A DNA stretch of 64,000 bases, taken from positions 311,840-375,839 of the forward strand of contig NZ_MKJU01000030.1 in NCBI RefSeq assembly GCF_001854605.1, written 5' to 3'. Every line of letters begins with the position of its first letter. Within the stretch, counting starts at the first letter, position 1. A program made the position numbers and the translations under genes. Positions 55,101-64,000 of this stretch are shown here, in pieces. The stretch comes from Pseudoalteromonas amylolytica. GTDB lineage: Bacteria; Pseudomonadota; Gammaproteobacteria; Enterobacterales; Alteromonadaceae. Below the pieces are notes generated by a model, which was given only the letters and a program-made list of their open reading frames with translations, did no database searches and was not told the origin of the DNA.

Positions 55101-55200
55101 CCCCTGCTTTGGCAAAAAGAAAAAATTTCACAGAAACGACACAAACAACAGTGATATACTGTGACCCTGATGACAGCAACTATTTAGATAAAGAGTTCAA

Positions 55201-56049
55201 TTGATAAAATACGATTTACATAGCCATACCACTTTTTCTGATGGTCGTTTGAGCGTGGCTGAACTGCTTGAGCGCGCAACAGAAAAAGGCGTTGATGTAC
55301 TGGCTATCACAGACCATGACACCACTGCTGCAATCTTACCTGCACAGCAATACATAGAGCAAAACGCACTTGCGCTGGAGTTGATTTCGGGAGTTGAAAT
55401 TTCCACCAGATGGGAGAGCTTTGAGATCCATATTGTTGGGCTAGCGGTTGATATTCATCACCCCGAATTGGTTAAGTTGCTTGAGACGCAACAAGCGAAA
55501 CGCCAAGCAAGGGCTGAGGAAATTGGCAGGCGGCTGGAAAAAAGAGGCTATGAGGGCATTTTTGACCGTGCCAAAGAACTGGCCGCAGAGGCCGAGATCA
55601 CCCGAGCGCATTTTGCAGCTGCATTGGTAGAACGCGGTGTGGCAAAAAATATTCAGGGTGTATTTAAAAAGTTTTTAGCACGTAACAAAACGGGTTATGT
55701 GCCGAGCCAGTGGTGTGACATGGCAACCGCTATTGCTGCTATTAAAGCGGCTGGGGGAGTGAGTGTGTTGGCACATCCCGCACGCTACCAAATGTCGAGT
55801 AAATGGCTGCGTAAGTTGTTGAATGAGTTTAGCGCGTGTGGCGGTCAAGCGATGGAAGTGGCACAGCCTCAGCAGGCCCCTCCTGAGCGGCAGTTTTTGG
55901 GGCAGCTTAGTCGTGAATATAACCTGCTCGCCAGCCAAGGTTCTGACTTTCATTATCCAATGCCTTGGTTAGATTTAGGAAAAAATCTATACTTACCAAA
56001 AGATTGCCAAGGTGTTTGGCAGTTTTGGCAAGCAAACGAGGAGTGTTAG
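55201..56049 (+). CDS. rnm: RNase AM (5'-3' exoribonuclease, formerly TrpH/YciV), PHP domain
   Basis: 282 residues, PHP-type metal enzyme: HSHTTFSDG at the N-terminus, ITDHDTT, SGVEIST, LAHPARY and GSDFHYPMPW carry the metal-binding His and Asp residues. In E. coli the homologue trims 5' ends of rRNAs. TTG start 55201 fits the conserved N-terminus and AAGAG upstream. Divergent from trp; first of a run with yciO, scpAB and rluB. Confidence 0.92.
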   Translation: MIKYDLHSHTTFSDGRLSVAELLERATEKGVDVLAITDHDTTAAILPAQQYIEQNALALELISGVEISTRWESFEIHIVGLAVDIHHPELVKLLETQQAKRQARAEEIGRRLEKRGYEGIFDRAKELAAEAEITRAHFAAALVERGVAKNIQGVFKKFLARNKTGYVPSQWCDMATAIAAIKAAGGVSVLAHPARYQMSSKWLRKLLNEFSACGGQAMEVAQPQQAPPERQFLGQLSREYNLLASQGSDFHYPMPWLDLGKNLYLPKDCQGVWQFWQANEEC

Positions 56050-56050
56050 C

Positions 56051-56671
56051 ATGAGCCAATTTTTTCATATTCATCCCGAGAATCCACAAGCAAGGCTCAT
56101 TACACAGGCTGCTGAAATCATCATGCAAGGTGGAGTGGTGGTTTATCCTACCGACTCCGGCTATGCGATAGGTTGTAATATTGGTAACAAACAAGCCAAA
56201 GAACGTATTGAACGTATTCGTGGTATTGAAAAGCACCATAACTTTACGCTCATGTGCCGTGATTTATCTGAACTGGCGACCTATGCACGTGTTGATAATC
56301 AAATGTTTCGGCTTATAAAAAACAACACACCCGGGCCGTACACCTTTATTTTTAAAGGCACGAAAGAAGTGCCAAAGCGACTGCTAAACGACAAGAAAAA
56401 GACCATAGGTATTCGAGTCACTGATCATCCAATCACTACCGCTTTATTGGCCCAGTTGGGAGAGCCGTTGATGTCTTGTTCGTTGATTTTACCGAATGAG
56501 CAATTTACCGAATCGGACCCCGATGAGATAAGAATGCGGCTAGAAAAGCAAGTGGACCTGATTATCCACGGTGGCTTTTTGATAGAACAAGCTACCACCG
56601 TAATTGATTTGTCAGAAGACGACGTTGAGATTTTACGCGTGGGGTGTGGTGATACCTCTCCATTTGAGTAA
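56051..56671 (+). CDS. yciO: YciO, YrdC/Sua5-family RNA-binding protein
   Basis: 206 residues, one YrdC-like domain (GGVVVYPTDSGYAIGCNIGNKQAKERIERIRGIEKHHNFTLMCRDLSEL). Paralogue of TsaC; function in threonylcarbamoyladenosine synthesis is unproven. ATG 56051 with GAGGAG upstream starts 2 nt after the rnm stop; the longer frame from 56012 is rejected. Confidence 0.92.
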   Translation: MSQFFHIHPENPQARLITQAAEIIMQGGVVVYPTDSGYAIGCNIGNKQAKERIERIRGIEKHHNFTLMCRDLSELATYARVDNQMFRLIKNNTPGPYTFIFKGTKEVPKRLLNDKKKTIGIRVTDHPITTALLAQLGEPLMSCSLILPNEQFTESDPDEIRMRLEKQVDLIIHGGFLIEQATTVIDLSEDDVEILRVGCGDTSPFE

Positions 56672-56676
56672 CCTTT

Positions 56677-57480
56677 GTGAATGATATTCCTCAACAACAA
56701 AAACTGCCACTGGCGTTTTTAAATGGCGAGGCGGTAGTTGATAAGCCTGAAGACCTCTACATTCCACCGGATGCGCTAGAGGTCATTTTAGAAACCTTTG
56801 AAGGCCCGCTGGACTTACTGCTATATCTCATCAAGCGCCACAAGTTAGATATTCTGCAACTTCCTATTTTGAGTATCACTGAACAGTATGTTGCGTATGT
56901 AGAGTTGATGAAAGATCTGCAACTTGAGCTCGCTGGCGAATATTTGGTGATGGCGGCGTTGTTGGCGCAAATTAAATCTCGTATGTTGTTGCCTGTGCAT
57001 GAAGAATTGGAAGAAGAGGAAGACCCAAGAGCTGAATTAGTTAGGCGCTTGCAAGAATATGAGCAGTTTAAACAGGCTGCAGAGAATCTAGATGTGATCC
57101 CCCGAGTTGGGCGTGATATTTTTACCGCACACGCTTTGGTAGACGAATCGGCAGAACCTGAAACGTTGTTTCCTGATATTGCGCTTAAGGAGCTATTGCT
57201 TGCGTTGGGAGATGTAATGGCTAGGGCGAAAACCTTCGAACACCACCACATTAGTGCCGAAGCTTTGTCGACCCGAGAGCGAATGAGTCATATTCTACAG
57301 CATTTGTCTGAGCACAGTGGCCCATGTGAGTTAAATGCCTTTTTCACTGTGGAAGAGGGGCGCAGTGGTGTGGTTGTTACCTTTATTGCAATGTTGGAAT
57401 TGATCAAAGAGCAATTGATAACCTGTTTACAAGTTACACCAGATAGCCAAATTTATTTGAGTTTGCAGCTACAAGAGTAG
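56677..57480 (+). CDS. scpA: ScpA, kleisin subunit of the SMC condensin complex
   Basis: 267 residues: kleisin N-terminal helices (LETFEGPLDLLLYLIKRHKLDILQLPI, LAGEYLVMAALLAQIKSRMLLP) and a C-terminal winged helix. Bridges SMC heads in chromosome organisation. GTG 56677 start; the ATG 4 nt later is out of frame. Weak ribosome site. Confidence 0.92.
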   Translation: MNDIPQQQKLPLAFLNGEAVVDKPEDLYIPPDALEVILETFEGPLDLLLYLIKRHKLDILQLPILSITEQYVAYVELMKDLQLELAGEYLVMAALLAQIKSRMLLPVHEELEEEEDPRAELVRRLQEYEQFKQAAENLDVIPRVGRDIFTAHALVDESAEPETLFPDIALKELLLALGDVMARAKTFEHHHISAEALSTRERMSHILQHLSEHSGPCELNAFFTVEEGRSGVVVTFIAMLELIKEQLITCLQVTPDSQIYLSLQLQE

Positions 57481-57530
57481 CGCAACCTCTGTCATAATAG
57501 ACGTTTATGTGTTGATAAGGCTGCAAGTGT

Positions 57531-58118
57531 ATGGCAACGCGTCGAATTAGCGATGAGCAACTGATAGAGCTGATAGAAGCAGCGATTTTTGTTGCAGACA
57601 AGCCGTTGTCAAAAAAGCGTCTAAAAGAAACTGTATTACAAGATATTTCAGTATCTAATGTCAGAATTGATAAAGCATTGGACAGTATTTCTGAACACTA
57701 TCAAACACGTGGTATTCGCCTTGTTGAGGTTGCAACCGGTTTTAGATTTCAAGCATGTTCAAGCTTGAGCCCATGGTTAAGCAATTTATGGCAGGAAAAG
57801 GCCCCGAAATATTCCAGAGCAGCGCTTGAAACTCTCGCCTTGATAGCATATCGACAACCCATTACTCGGGGCGAGATAGAGCAAGTGCGGGGCGTGACGG
57901 TAAGCTCAAATATAATCAAGAGTTTACAAGAGCGAGAATGGATAAAAGTGGTGGGATATAAAGAAGTGCCGGGCAAGCCTGCACTGTATGCCACAACAAA
58001 GCAATTTTTAGATTATTTTTCTTTATCTGGCCTTAACATGTTGCCCAAATTACCAGAGCAACACAGCGTTAAAATTGACCAGATGTTGAACGATCCTTCT
58101 GTGAGAGAACCATCTTAA
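57531..58118 (+). CDS. scpB: ScpB, winged-helix subunit of the SMC condensin complex
   Basis: 195 residues, two winged helices: [60 protein letters not shown], which are standard ScpB blocks. ATG has AAGG 10 nt upstream. Its stop overlaps the rluB ATG by one base. Confidence 0.95.
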   Translation: MATRRISDEQLIELIEAAIFVADKPLSKKRLKETVLQDISVSNVRIDKALDSISEHYQTRGIRLVEVATGFRFQACSSLSPWLSNLWQEKAPKYSRAALETLALIAYRQPITRGEIEQVRGVTVSSNIIKSLQEREWIKVVGYKEVPGKPALYATTKQFLDYFSLSGLNMLPKLPEQHSVKIDQMLNDPSVREPS

Positions 58119-58978
58119 TGAGTGAAAAGTTACAAAAAGTATTGGCCCGTGCGGGTGTGGGTTCACGCCGTGAAATGGAAAAGTACATAGAGTCTAACCG
58201 TGTAAGTGTGGACGGTAAGGTCGCAAAGTTAGGCGACCGTGTTGAAGAAAATGCGGTGATCCGTGTTGATGGACATGTGGTAAAAATTGAGCAAAAAGAA
58301 GATAGAATATGCCGAGTGATCATGTATCACAAGCCTGAAGGGGAGTTGTGTACACGCAAAGACCCAGAGGGTCGTCGCACGGTATTCGATCGCTTACCAC
58401 GCTTAGATGGAGATCGTTGGATCGCGATTGGCCGTTTAGATATTAACACCTCAGGACTTTTATTATTCACCAACGATGGTGAATTGGCCAACCGCCTAAT
58501 GCACCCAAAATATGAAGTAGAACGTGAATACTCGGCACGTGTGTTTGGCGAAGTCACCAATGAAACACTACGTAACCTAACCAAAGGTGTTGAACTGGAT
58601 GATGGTCCTGCTAAGTTCTTGAAAATAAAGCCTATGGGTGGTGAAGGGATTAACAAATGGTTTAATGTGACGTTGACCGAAGGTCGCAACCGTGAAGTTC
58701 GTCGTTTGTGGCAATCTCAAGATGTTGAAGTATCGCGTCTTATCCGTATTCGCTACGGTAAGTTAGAGCTTAATAAACGTTTACCTCAGGGCGGCTGGGA
58801 AGAGCTTAAACTTGAAGATGTTAACTATCTGCGCAAGTCGGTGAAGCTGCGCAACGAAACGGAAACTAAGCTTTCAGTCATGCCTGAAAAGCGCAAAGAT
58901 AAACGCGCCAAGATTAACCAAATCCGTAAGGCTGTTAAAAAGCACAATCAGCGTGTGCAAAAACCAAAAAAACGTTAA
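58118..58978 (+). CDS. rluB: 23S rRNA pseudouridine(2605) synthase RluB
   Basis: 286 residues: S4 domain ([33 protein letters not shown]), RluB/RsuA catalytic block [27 protein letters not shown] with the catalytic Asp, and [11 protein letters not shown]. The C-terminus is a basic tail ([13 protein letters not shown]). Starts within the scpB stop (TAATG). Confidence 0.95.
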   Translation: MSEKLQKVLARAGVGSRREMEKYIESNRVSVDGKVAKLGDRVEENAVIRVDGHVVKIEQKEDRICRVIMYHKPEGELCTRKDPEGRRTVFDRLPRLDGDRWIAIGRLDINTSGLLLFTNDGELANRLMHPKYEVEREYSARVFGEVTNETLRNLTKGVELDDGPAKFLKIKPMGGEGINKWFNVTLTEGRNREVRRLWQSQDVEVSRLIRIRYGKLELNKRLPQGGWEELKLEDVNYLRKSVKLRNETETKLSVMPEKRKDKRAKINQIRKAVKKHNQRVQKPKKR

Positions 58979-59010
58979 TTCGTTGGCGCATTTTGCCGTT
59001 GAAAATGAAT

Positions 59011-59131
59011 GAATCTCACTATGCGTAAGTTAACAGCACTCGTTTAAGGTGATGAGATTCTGAAACACATTCACAATGGCAAGACCGATTAGGAAGACCG
59101 CATTGTTCAAACAAACATGTCGTCTTCCTAA
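59011..59131. repeat. Two hairpins in the rluB-SBP intergenic gap
   Basis: GAATCTCA (59011-59018) pairs with TGAGATTC (59053-59060), and TTAGGAAGAC (59089-59098) with GTCTTCCTAA (59122-59131), perfect stems with loops of 34 and 23 nt. No T-tract follows. The 205-bp gap holds no gene; the pair may be shared 3' ends or a structured RNA. Confidence 0.45.
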
Positions 59132-59183
59132 CTAAAGTCATAGGCGCTTAAGCGAATGGCATTAACCATACTAAGTGGGATTT

Positions 59184-60035
59184 TTATTTTGGTGTTAATG
59201 GGCGCCAAGCTTCAACATGTGGATTAAAGAAGCCGCACTGTTTGTATGATTGCTCAATAAAGCCCGAAGCTCGTAACTGCTTGATACCAATTTGTAGCGC
59301 GTTGAAGGTGGCCTCACCGAGCGGATGAAGGCGTGATACAACAAAATGTCGGCTGTCTTGCAGTGGAACCTTGATACCTTCAATTGCAACAATTCTGTAG
59401 TCTACGCCCTTGTACTCAAAAGGCATGGTGTTATTGAATGACACCAACATGGTATCAATCCAACTTCGGCTGACCATCTTTGCCATCACTATCCAATCGG
59501 ATTCTTCATGTAATTGTTTTGGGTTTAATGCAGACAATGTAACCCAGTCGGTATGCCAAGCTTGGCTTGAAATAACAGAAACCTGTGATAAGTCTTCGCC
59601 AATCTTGTGTTTGATGTCAGAAACGGATTTGGCGGAGGTATACAGGCCCGCAAAATACTCACCTTTACGAATAATTGCATCAGAAATGTATAACTGCTCA
59701 ATGTGTTGTTGGGCTTCTTGATACCACAGCGTGTCGAAACTAACCAACAATAGTCCATCAACTAACAGTTTAATGTTTCGGGCATCATAGTTTCCCAGCT
59801 CAAACTTAAACTTAAGTTCCATGCCGCCGAGTTTGAGCGCTTTTTGTAATAATACAAACTCAACAACGTCTCTTTGACACAGTGGATGGTGAAAGTCATT
59901 CACAGTATCTATGGACTGATCCGCCAAAATAATTTGTGCGTAATTAAAAATATCTGCTTCGATAGTGATTGGGATGGTGACTGCCCGCACTGTGTTGATT
60001 TGTAATATAAAAAACAAGGTGCATAAACCTCGCAT
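59184..60035 (-). CDS. Periplasmic solute-binding-protein-like protein
   Basis: 283 residues with an N-terminal hydrophobic signal-like stretch (GLCTLFFILQINTVRA). The fold reads like a truncated type 2 periplasmic binding domain (SBP_bac_3-like): DARNIKLLVDGLLLVSFDTLWYQEA, ISDAIIRKGEYFAGLY, EATFNALQIGIKQLRASGFIEQSYKQCGF. No transporter subunits are nearby. Cys52 and Cys268 could form a disulfide. Assignment is by pattern and tentative. Confidence 0.6.
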   Translation of the reverse strand: MRGLCTLFFILQINTVRAVTIPITIEADIFNYAQIILADQSIDTVNDFHHPLCQRDVVEFVLLQKALKLGGMELKFKFELGNYDARNIKLLVDGLLLVSFDTLWYQEAQQHIEQLYISDAIIRKGEYFAGLYTSAKSVSDIKHKIGEDLSQVSVISSQAWHTDWVTLSALNPKQLHEESDWIVMAKMVSRSWIDTMLVSFNNTMPFEYKGVDYRIVAIEGIKVPLQDSRHFVVSRLHPLGEATFNALQIGIKQLRASGFIEQSYKQCGFFNPHVEAWRPLTPK

Positions 60036-60197
60036 GCCACCTCCAAAATCGTCAGTACTTGCCTTAAGTGTAGCTCAACAGGGGATGTTGAGAGTTTTTA
60101 ATGTGACATTTGGATTTTTGTCTAATATGGTAAAGAGAGCACGATGGTCATGACGTGATTATGTACCTCGGTTATTGACTTCAAGGAGCAAGGACTT

Positions 60198-60590
60198 ATG
60201 AAATTCGAACAATTACTCAATCACTTTGACAGTGGCATTTGCGTTGAACAATTGCAAAAGGAATCATTACTGGACCTAGCGCTTCTGTTCGTGGCCGTTG
60301 ATGGTCGCGTTTGTGAATCTGAACTACATTTTGTGAGAAAATGGGCAGCAACGCTAAATTGGAACTCAGCGGTCAGCCTTGATAATTACATCTCTGATAT
60401 GGTTGGAAAGTGTGTACATGCGGTTAAAAGTGACGATATAGAAGCGTTTATTCAACACAGAATGAAATTTATCATTGACCAGCCCATGCGTGAGTTGGCC
60501 CTTAAGATAGTACACAAAGTGTGTGCTGCGGACGGTAAGATTGACCATCGCGAACAAGCTGCAATGGACTTCTTAGAAGCGCAGGTATAA
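60198..60590 (+). CDS. TerB-like domain protein
   Basis: 130 residues, all helical. Two acidic loop repeats LFVAVDGRVCESELHFV and VCAADGKIDHREQAAMDFL are the TerB/TerB-like metal-site pattern. Function unknown; family members are linked to tellurite resistance or membrane stress. ATG follows AAGGAG. Confidence 0.8.
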   Translation: MKFEQLLNHFDSGICVEQLQKESLLDLALLFVAVDGRVCESELHFVRKWAATLNWNSAVSLDNYISDMVGKCVHAVKSDDIEAFIQHRMKFIIDQPMRELALKIVHKVCAADGKIDHREQAAMDFLEAQV

Positions 60591-60615
60591 ATTCAGGCTT
60601 TTTGGCGGCTGTGGC

Positions 60616-60936
60616 CTAATCGCGATAAAAAATAGCGAGCCAGACGGTCGCCTCAGAAGTTGCTGTATGGCTTACGCGATGCTGAGTATGTGCAGGTATA
60701 TTTAGAAAGTCGCCGCACTCTAGGCTATGTTTTTCACCGTTTTTGAACTCAACTGTACCACAGCCCGATAGCACCAAAACCCACTCATGTTCATCTTGAT
60801 CATACCAAAATGAGTCCGGTGACGTTTGGCCGTAAGACACAATTCTCTCAATCCGAACGTCTTTAGCTGATAACAGATCTTCAAAGTGTTCTTTGCTTGT
60901 GTCCAACGGTAAATTTGCGAGCAAGTTTTCCAACAT
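60616..60936 (-). CDS. Small cupin-domain protein
   Basis: 106 residues, one cupin barrel: DEHEWVLVLSGCGTVEF and SLECGDFLNIPAHTQHRVSHT hold the metal-site His and Glu. ATG 60936 with AAGGA upstream; the longer frame to 61041 runs over the MetJ boxes and is rejected. Divergent from metA, so the MetJ boxes could also act on it. Confidence 0.88.
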   Translation of the reverse strand: MLENLLANLPLDTSKEHFEDLLSAKDVRIERIVSYGQTSPDSFWYDQDEHEWVLVLSGCGTVEFKNGEKHSLECGDFLNIPAHTQHRVSHTATSEATVWLAIFYRD

Positions 60937-61027
60937 TATGTTGTCCTTAGGTTTTCTTTCTAAGTGATACCTTAGCGTTATGTGTTCAGCTTTTAAAGGT
61001 GAAGCTGAATCGACGATAAAAATATTT

Positions 61028-61076
61028 GGACGTCTATACATCTAGAGGTTGATATTTTTCGAATTCCATTCATAAT
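61028..61076 (+). promoter_or_regulatory. MetJ boxes over the metA promoter
   Basis: Tandem octamers GGACGTCT (61028-61035), ATACATCT (61036-61043) and AGAGGTTG (61044-61051) match the AGACGTCT Met box at 7, 6 and 5 of 8 positions. A promoter TTGATA (61049-61054), 16 bp, CATAAT (61071-61076) follows, so MetJ with S-adenosylmethionine would block the -35. Confidence 0.7.
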
Positions 61077-61106
61077 GTCAGCTAAATCTATACTTGGGAG
61101 TAAGGT

Positions 61107-62054
61107 ATGCCAATTACAGTAAAAGACGAATTACCCGCAATTGTTCGTTTGCGTCAAGAGAATGTATTCGTGATGCCAAAAAGTCGTGCACAGACCCAAG
61201 AAATCCGTCCAATGCGATTGGCGATATTAAATTTAATGCCAAACAAGGTTGAAACTGAGGTGCAATTCATCCGTTTACTGGCTAATACTCCATTACAGGT
61301 CCATGTAGACTTACTGCGTCTAGATACGCACCGCACGTCTGACAACTCTGAACAGCATTTAGATATGTTTTATCGCTATTTTTCAGATGTAAAAGATCAA
61401 AATTACGATGCGCTAATCATCACAGGCGCGCCATTGGCTCACTTAGAATATGAAGATGTGATCTACTGGCAAGAGTTACAGCAGTTTTTTGATTGGGCAG
61501 AGCACCACGTTACTTCTACCTTGTTTTCTTGCTGGGCGGCGCATGCTGGGTTATTTCATCATCATGGTTTGAAGCGTCAGATCAGAGCTGAAAAGCTAAG
61601 TGGTGTATTTAAGCATCAATGCTATTTTGAACATGGTGCACTGACTCGTGGCTTCGATGACGAATTTTTGGTACCTCATTCTCGTTTTGGCCACATTAGC
61701 CCAGAACAAATAGCCCAAAAAAGTGATCTTGTGGTACTGGCTGGCTCACCAACTGTCGGCGCTTATCTCATTAAGAATGTATCTGGAAGTCAGGTGTATA
61801 TTACTGGTCATCCAGAATATGATGCGGATACTTTACTCAAAGAATACCAGCGAGACTTGGAAAAGTCAGCCGATGCCCCAAAACCCGAGAACTATTTTCC
61901 AAACGATGATGCATCGCAAAAGCCATCGAAAACATGGCAAAGTCATGCCTTTTTGTTATTCTCCAATTGGTTGAATTACTACGTTTACCAAACAACACCT
62001 TATGATATTAACCTCGTTAGCCAAGATGTAAGGACTAACAATTATGCCGAATAA
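61107..62054 (+). CDS. metA: Homoserine O-acyltransferase (MetA, succinyl type)
   Basis: 315 residues. Acylates homoserine, first step of methionine synthesis. Catalytic Cys142 in [13 protein letters not shown], with the His in YITGHPEYD and the preceding oxyanion region (GAPLAHL). [11 protein letters not shown] is the usual N-terminus. Succinyl or acetyl specificity cannot be told from motifs alone. Overlaps the next gene by 11 nt. Confidence 0.93.
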   Translation: MPITVKDELPAIVRLRQENVFVMPKSRAQTQEIRPMRLAILNLMPNKVETEVQFIRLLANTPLQVHVDLLRLDTHRTSDNSEQHLDMFYRYFSDVKDQNYDALIITGAPLAHLEYEDVIYWQELQQFFDWAEHHVTSTLFSCWAAHAGLFHHHGLKRQIRAEKLSGVFKHQCYFEHGALTRGFDDEFLVPHSRFGHISPEQIAQKSDLVVLAGSPTVGAYLIKNVSGSQVYITGHPEYDADTLLKEYQRDLEKSADAPKPENYFPNDDASQKPSKTWQSHAFLLFSNWLNYYVYQTTPYDINLVSQDVRTNNYAE

Positions 62055-63099
62055 ACGCGCCGCCTTAACTGAGGCATTAAAACAACGTATTTTGATTTTG
62101 GATGGTGCAATGGGCACCATGATCCAACAATACAAACTGGAAGAACACGACTATCGAGGTGAGCGATTTAAAGATTGGCATGTGCTTGTCAAAGGCAATA
62201 ACGATTTACTTAGCATTACTAAACCTGAGGTGATTGAACAAATACACCGTCAGTTTTTAGAAGCGGGTGCAGATATTATTGAAACCAACACTTTTAACGC
62301 GACCACAATTTCGATGGAAGACTATGACATGGCAAGCGTTAGTCGAGAAATTAATCTAGTGTCAGCCCAGTTGGCGCGCAAGTTGTGTGATGAGTTTACC
62401 ACACGCAACCCAGATAAACTGCGTTATGTGGCGGGGGTGCTGGGGCCTACTTCTAAAACCTGCTCAATCTCACCAGATGTTAACGACCCAGGTTATCGCA
62501 ACATTACTTTTGATCAGTTAGTTGACGCTTATATTGAGTCAACACTTGCGTTAATAGAAGGCGGTGTAGATTTAATTCTGATTGAAACCATCTTTGATAC
62601 ACTCAATGCAAAAGCCGCGTCATTTGCGGTTGAAGAAGCGTTTGAACGCGCAGGTGTAACGCTACCGGTCATGATCTCCGGTACCATTACTGATGCATCA
62701 GGGCGTACCTTGTCAGGACAAACAACCGAGGCATTTTATAACTCGATTCGTCATATTAAGCCTTTATCAATTGGTCTAAACTGTGCGTTAGGACCTGATT
62801 TGTTGCGTCAGTACGTTGTTGAGCTATCAAGGGTTTGCGAAACGTTTACTTCTGTTCACCCTAACGCTGGATTGCCGAATGAATTTGGTGAATATGACCT
62901 AGAAGCGCCTGAAATGGCGAAAGAAATCATTGACTGGGGTAAGGAAGGGTTAATCAATATTGTTGGTGGTTGCTGCGGCACAACGCCTGAGCACATCAAA
63001 GCGTTCGCTGATGGTCTTGCACAGGTTGCACCAAGGCGTTTGCCTGAGCTTGAAGTGCGCATGCGCTTAGCTGGTTTAGAAGCATGTAATTTGAATTAG
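62044..63099 (+). CDS. Methionine synthase, homocysteine-binding module as a separate protein
   Basis: 351 residues, covering only the N-terminal module of Met[22 protein letters not shown], and zinc ligands Cys247 (IGLNCALGP), Cys310 and Cys311 ([10 protein letters not shown]), at the same numbers as in E. coli MetH. It ends with TAG just after the module ([10 protein letters not shown]), and a new ATG with its own ribosome site begins 9 nt later. Ten-nt overlap with metA indicates one operon. Confidence 0.93.
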   Translation: MPNKRAALTEALKQRILILDGAMGTMIQQYKLEEHDYRGERFKDWHVLVKGNNDLLSITKPEVIEQIHRQFLEAGADIIETNTFNATTISMEDYDMASVSREINLVSAQLARKLCDEFTTRNPDKLRYVAGVLGPTSKTCSISPDVNDPGYRNITFDQLVDAYIESTLALIEGGVDLILIETIFDTLNAKAASFAVEEAFERAGVTLPVMISGTITDASGRTLSGQTTEAFYNSIRHIKPLSIGLNCALGPDLLRQYVVELSRVCETFTSVHPNAGLPNEFGEYDLEAPEMAKEIIDWGKEGLINIVGGCCGTTPEHIKAFADGLAQVAPRRLPELEVRMRLAGLEACNLN

Positions 63100-63108
63100 G
63101 AAGTACTT

Positions 63109-64000
63109 ATGACGCAACAATCTACAGCCATTTTTACAAACGTTGGTGAACGTACCAATGTCACTGGCTCTGCGCGTTTTAAGCGCCTGATACTAGAGGA
63201 AGAATACGAAACAGCTTTGGAAGTCGCCCGTGAACAAGTAGAAAACGGGGCGCAAGTGATTGATATCAACATGGATGAAGCTATGTTGGACTCAAAAGCG
63301 GCCATGGTGAAGTTTCTAAACCTGATTGCATCTGAGCCTGATATTTCACGTGTCCCTATTATGGTTGACTCCTCGAAATGGGAGGTGATAGAAGCGGGTC
63401 TAAAATGCATTCAAGGTAAGGCCATCGTCAACTCAATCTCCTTAAAAGAAGGTGAAGAGCCTTTTATTCGTCAAGCCAAAATTATCAAACGTTTTGGTGC
63501 AGCCGCTGTAGTAATGGCGTTTGACGAAGTAGGTCAAGCCGAAACTGCACAGCGTAAATTTGAAATATGTGAGCGCTCTTACCGTATATTGGTCGATCAA
63601 ATTGGCTTTCCACCAGAGGACATTATATTTGATCCTAATATCTTTGCTGTAGCAACGGGGATAGAAGAGCACGATAATTATGCTGTTGAATTTATAGAAG
63701 GCACAAGGCGGATCAAAGCCGGATTACCTCATTGTAAGGTTTCGGGTGGGGTGTCAAATGTCTCCTTTTCATTCCGTGGTAACAACCCTGTGCGTGAAGC
63801 CATTCATTCGGTATTTCTGTATCACGCGATTCAAGCTGGCATGGATATGGGTATCGTTAATGCAGGTCAGCTTGCGGTATATGACGATATTCCTAAAGAG
63901 CTTCGAGACGCAGTTGAAGACGTTATTCTTAACAAAGATCCTCAGGCGGGTGAACGTTTAGTTGATCTTGCGCCAAAGTATTCAGGAATGGCGCAGGCTG
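63109..64000 (+). CDS. metH: Methionine synthase, folate- and cobalamin-binding part, cut by window end
   Basis: The visible 297 residues form the pterin-binding (methyltetrahydrofolate) barrel of Met[87 protein letters not shown]. The cobalamin and activation domains would follow outside the window. ATG 63109 is preceded by AGGAAG, spacing 5-6. It is not a frameshift remnant: start, ribosome site and linker position are all orderly. Confidence 0.93.
   Translation, partial: MTQQSTAIFTNVGERTNVTGSARFKRLILEEEYETALEVAREQVENGAQVIDINMDEAMLDSKAAMVKFLNLIASEPDISRVPIMVDSSKWEVIEAGLKCIQGKAIVNSISLKEGEEPFIRQAKIIKRFGAAAVVMAFDEVGQAETAQRKFEICERSYRILVDQIGFPPEDIIFDPNIFAVATGIEEHDNYAVEFIEGTRRIKAGLPHCKVSGGVSNVSFSFRGNNPVREAIHSVFLYHAIQAGMDMGIVNAGQLAVYDDIPKELRDAVEDVILNKDPQAGERLVDLAPKYSGMAQA

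Noticed and set aside
63090-63115. metH frameshift or nonsense pseudogene
   Set aside because: The break is at a domain linker, and the downstream gene has its own ATG and Shine-Dalgarno.

Overview
The window looks like a chromosomal segment of a violacein-producing marine gammaproteobacterium, most likely Pseudoalteromonas (P. luteoviolacea-like). The reasons are a complete vioABCDE operon, Alteromonadales-type housekeeping genes (long-form GAPDH, DUF2989, DUF349, DUF1315, YdcH, YciB, a fused trpCF) and moderately AT-rich DNA. This is inferred from protein families, not from a database match. I saw no rRNA, tRNA, CRISPR array, insertion sequence, prophage or attachment site.

Layout. 1-9.3 kb: the end of a MATE efflux pump, then vioA-vioB-vioC-vioD-vioE, which turn two L-tryptophans into violacein. 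9.6-11.2 kb: a 27-codon ORF with a strong Shine-Dalgarno, a 13-bp inverted repeat that covers the next ribosome-binding site, and a secreted cyanophycinase-like S51 peptidase. 11.2-14.6 kb: a glucokinase locus with two LacI regulators, an operator-embedded promoter and a short terminated transcript unit. 14.7-23.4 kb: YdcH, a GGDEF/EAL protein, a LysR regulator divergent from an RND pump (adaptor plus pump, no outer-membrane gene), and an MDR oxidoreductase. 23.7-33.2 kb: an orphan MlaC, a DUF2989 lipoprotein, GAPDH, an M14 carboxypeptidase, an AGCS symporter and three small or coiled-coil proteins. 33.3-41.7 kb: a TonB-dependent receptor, ohr/ohrR, a membrane-anchored unknown, a secreted alpha/beta hydrolase, a TIGR01777 epimerase and an AI-2E-family permease. 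41.8-47.8 kb: a PhoPQ-like two-component operon with PepSY and LprI-like periplasmic proteins, YciI, an NSS symporter, a CPBP protease and YciB. 48.0-55.1 kb: HU, then the trpEGDCBA operon on the minus strand. 55.2-59.0 kb: rnm(trpH)-yciO-scpA-scpB-rluB. 59.2-64 kb: a solute-binding-like protein, a TerB-like protein, a cupin, then metA and a methionine synthase divided into two genes behind MetJ boxes.

How it fits together. Tryptophan supply (trp operon) and tryptophan use (vio operon) lie about 40 kb apart. The most striking regulatory feature is upstream of trpE: two complete trp attenuators in tandem. Each has its own short leader peptide with three consecutive Trp codons, an antiterminator pairing and an intrinsic terminator, and both lie behind one promoter with a TrpR-like operator. 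The second notable feature is the possible translational switch made by the 27-codon ORF and the inverted repeat in front of the secreted peptidase. A third is a LacI-type operator placed inside a promoter whose transcript should end after about 60 nt, ahead of glk. Many coding starts were moved from the longest ORF to the start supported by a Shine-Dalgarno and by family length.
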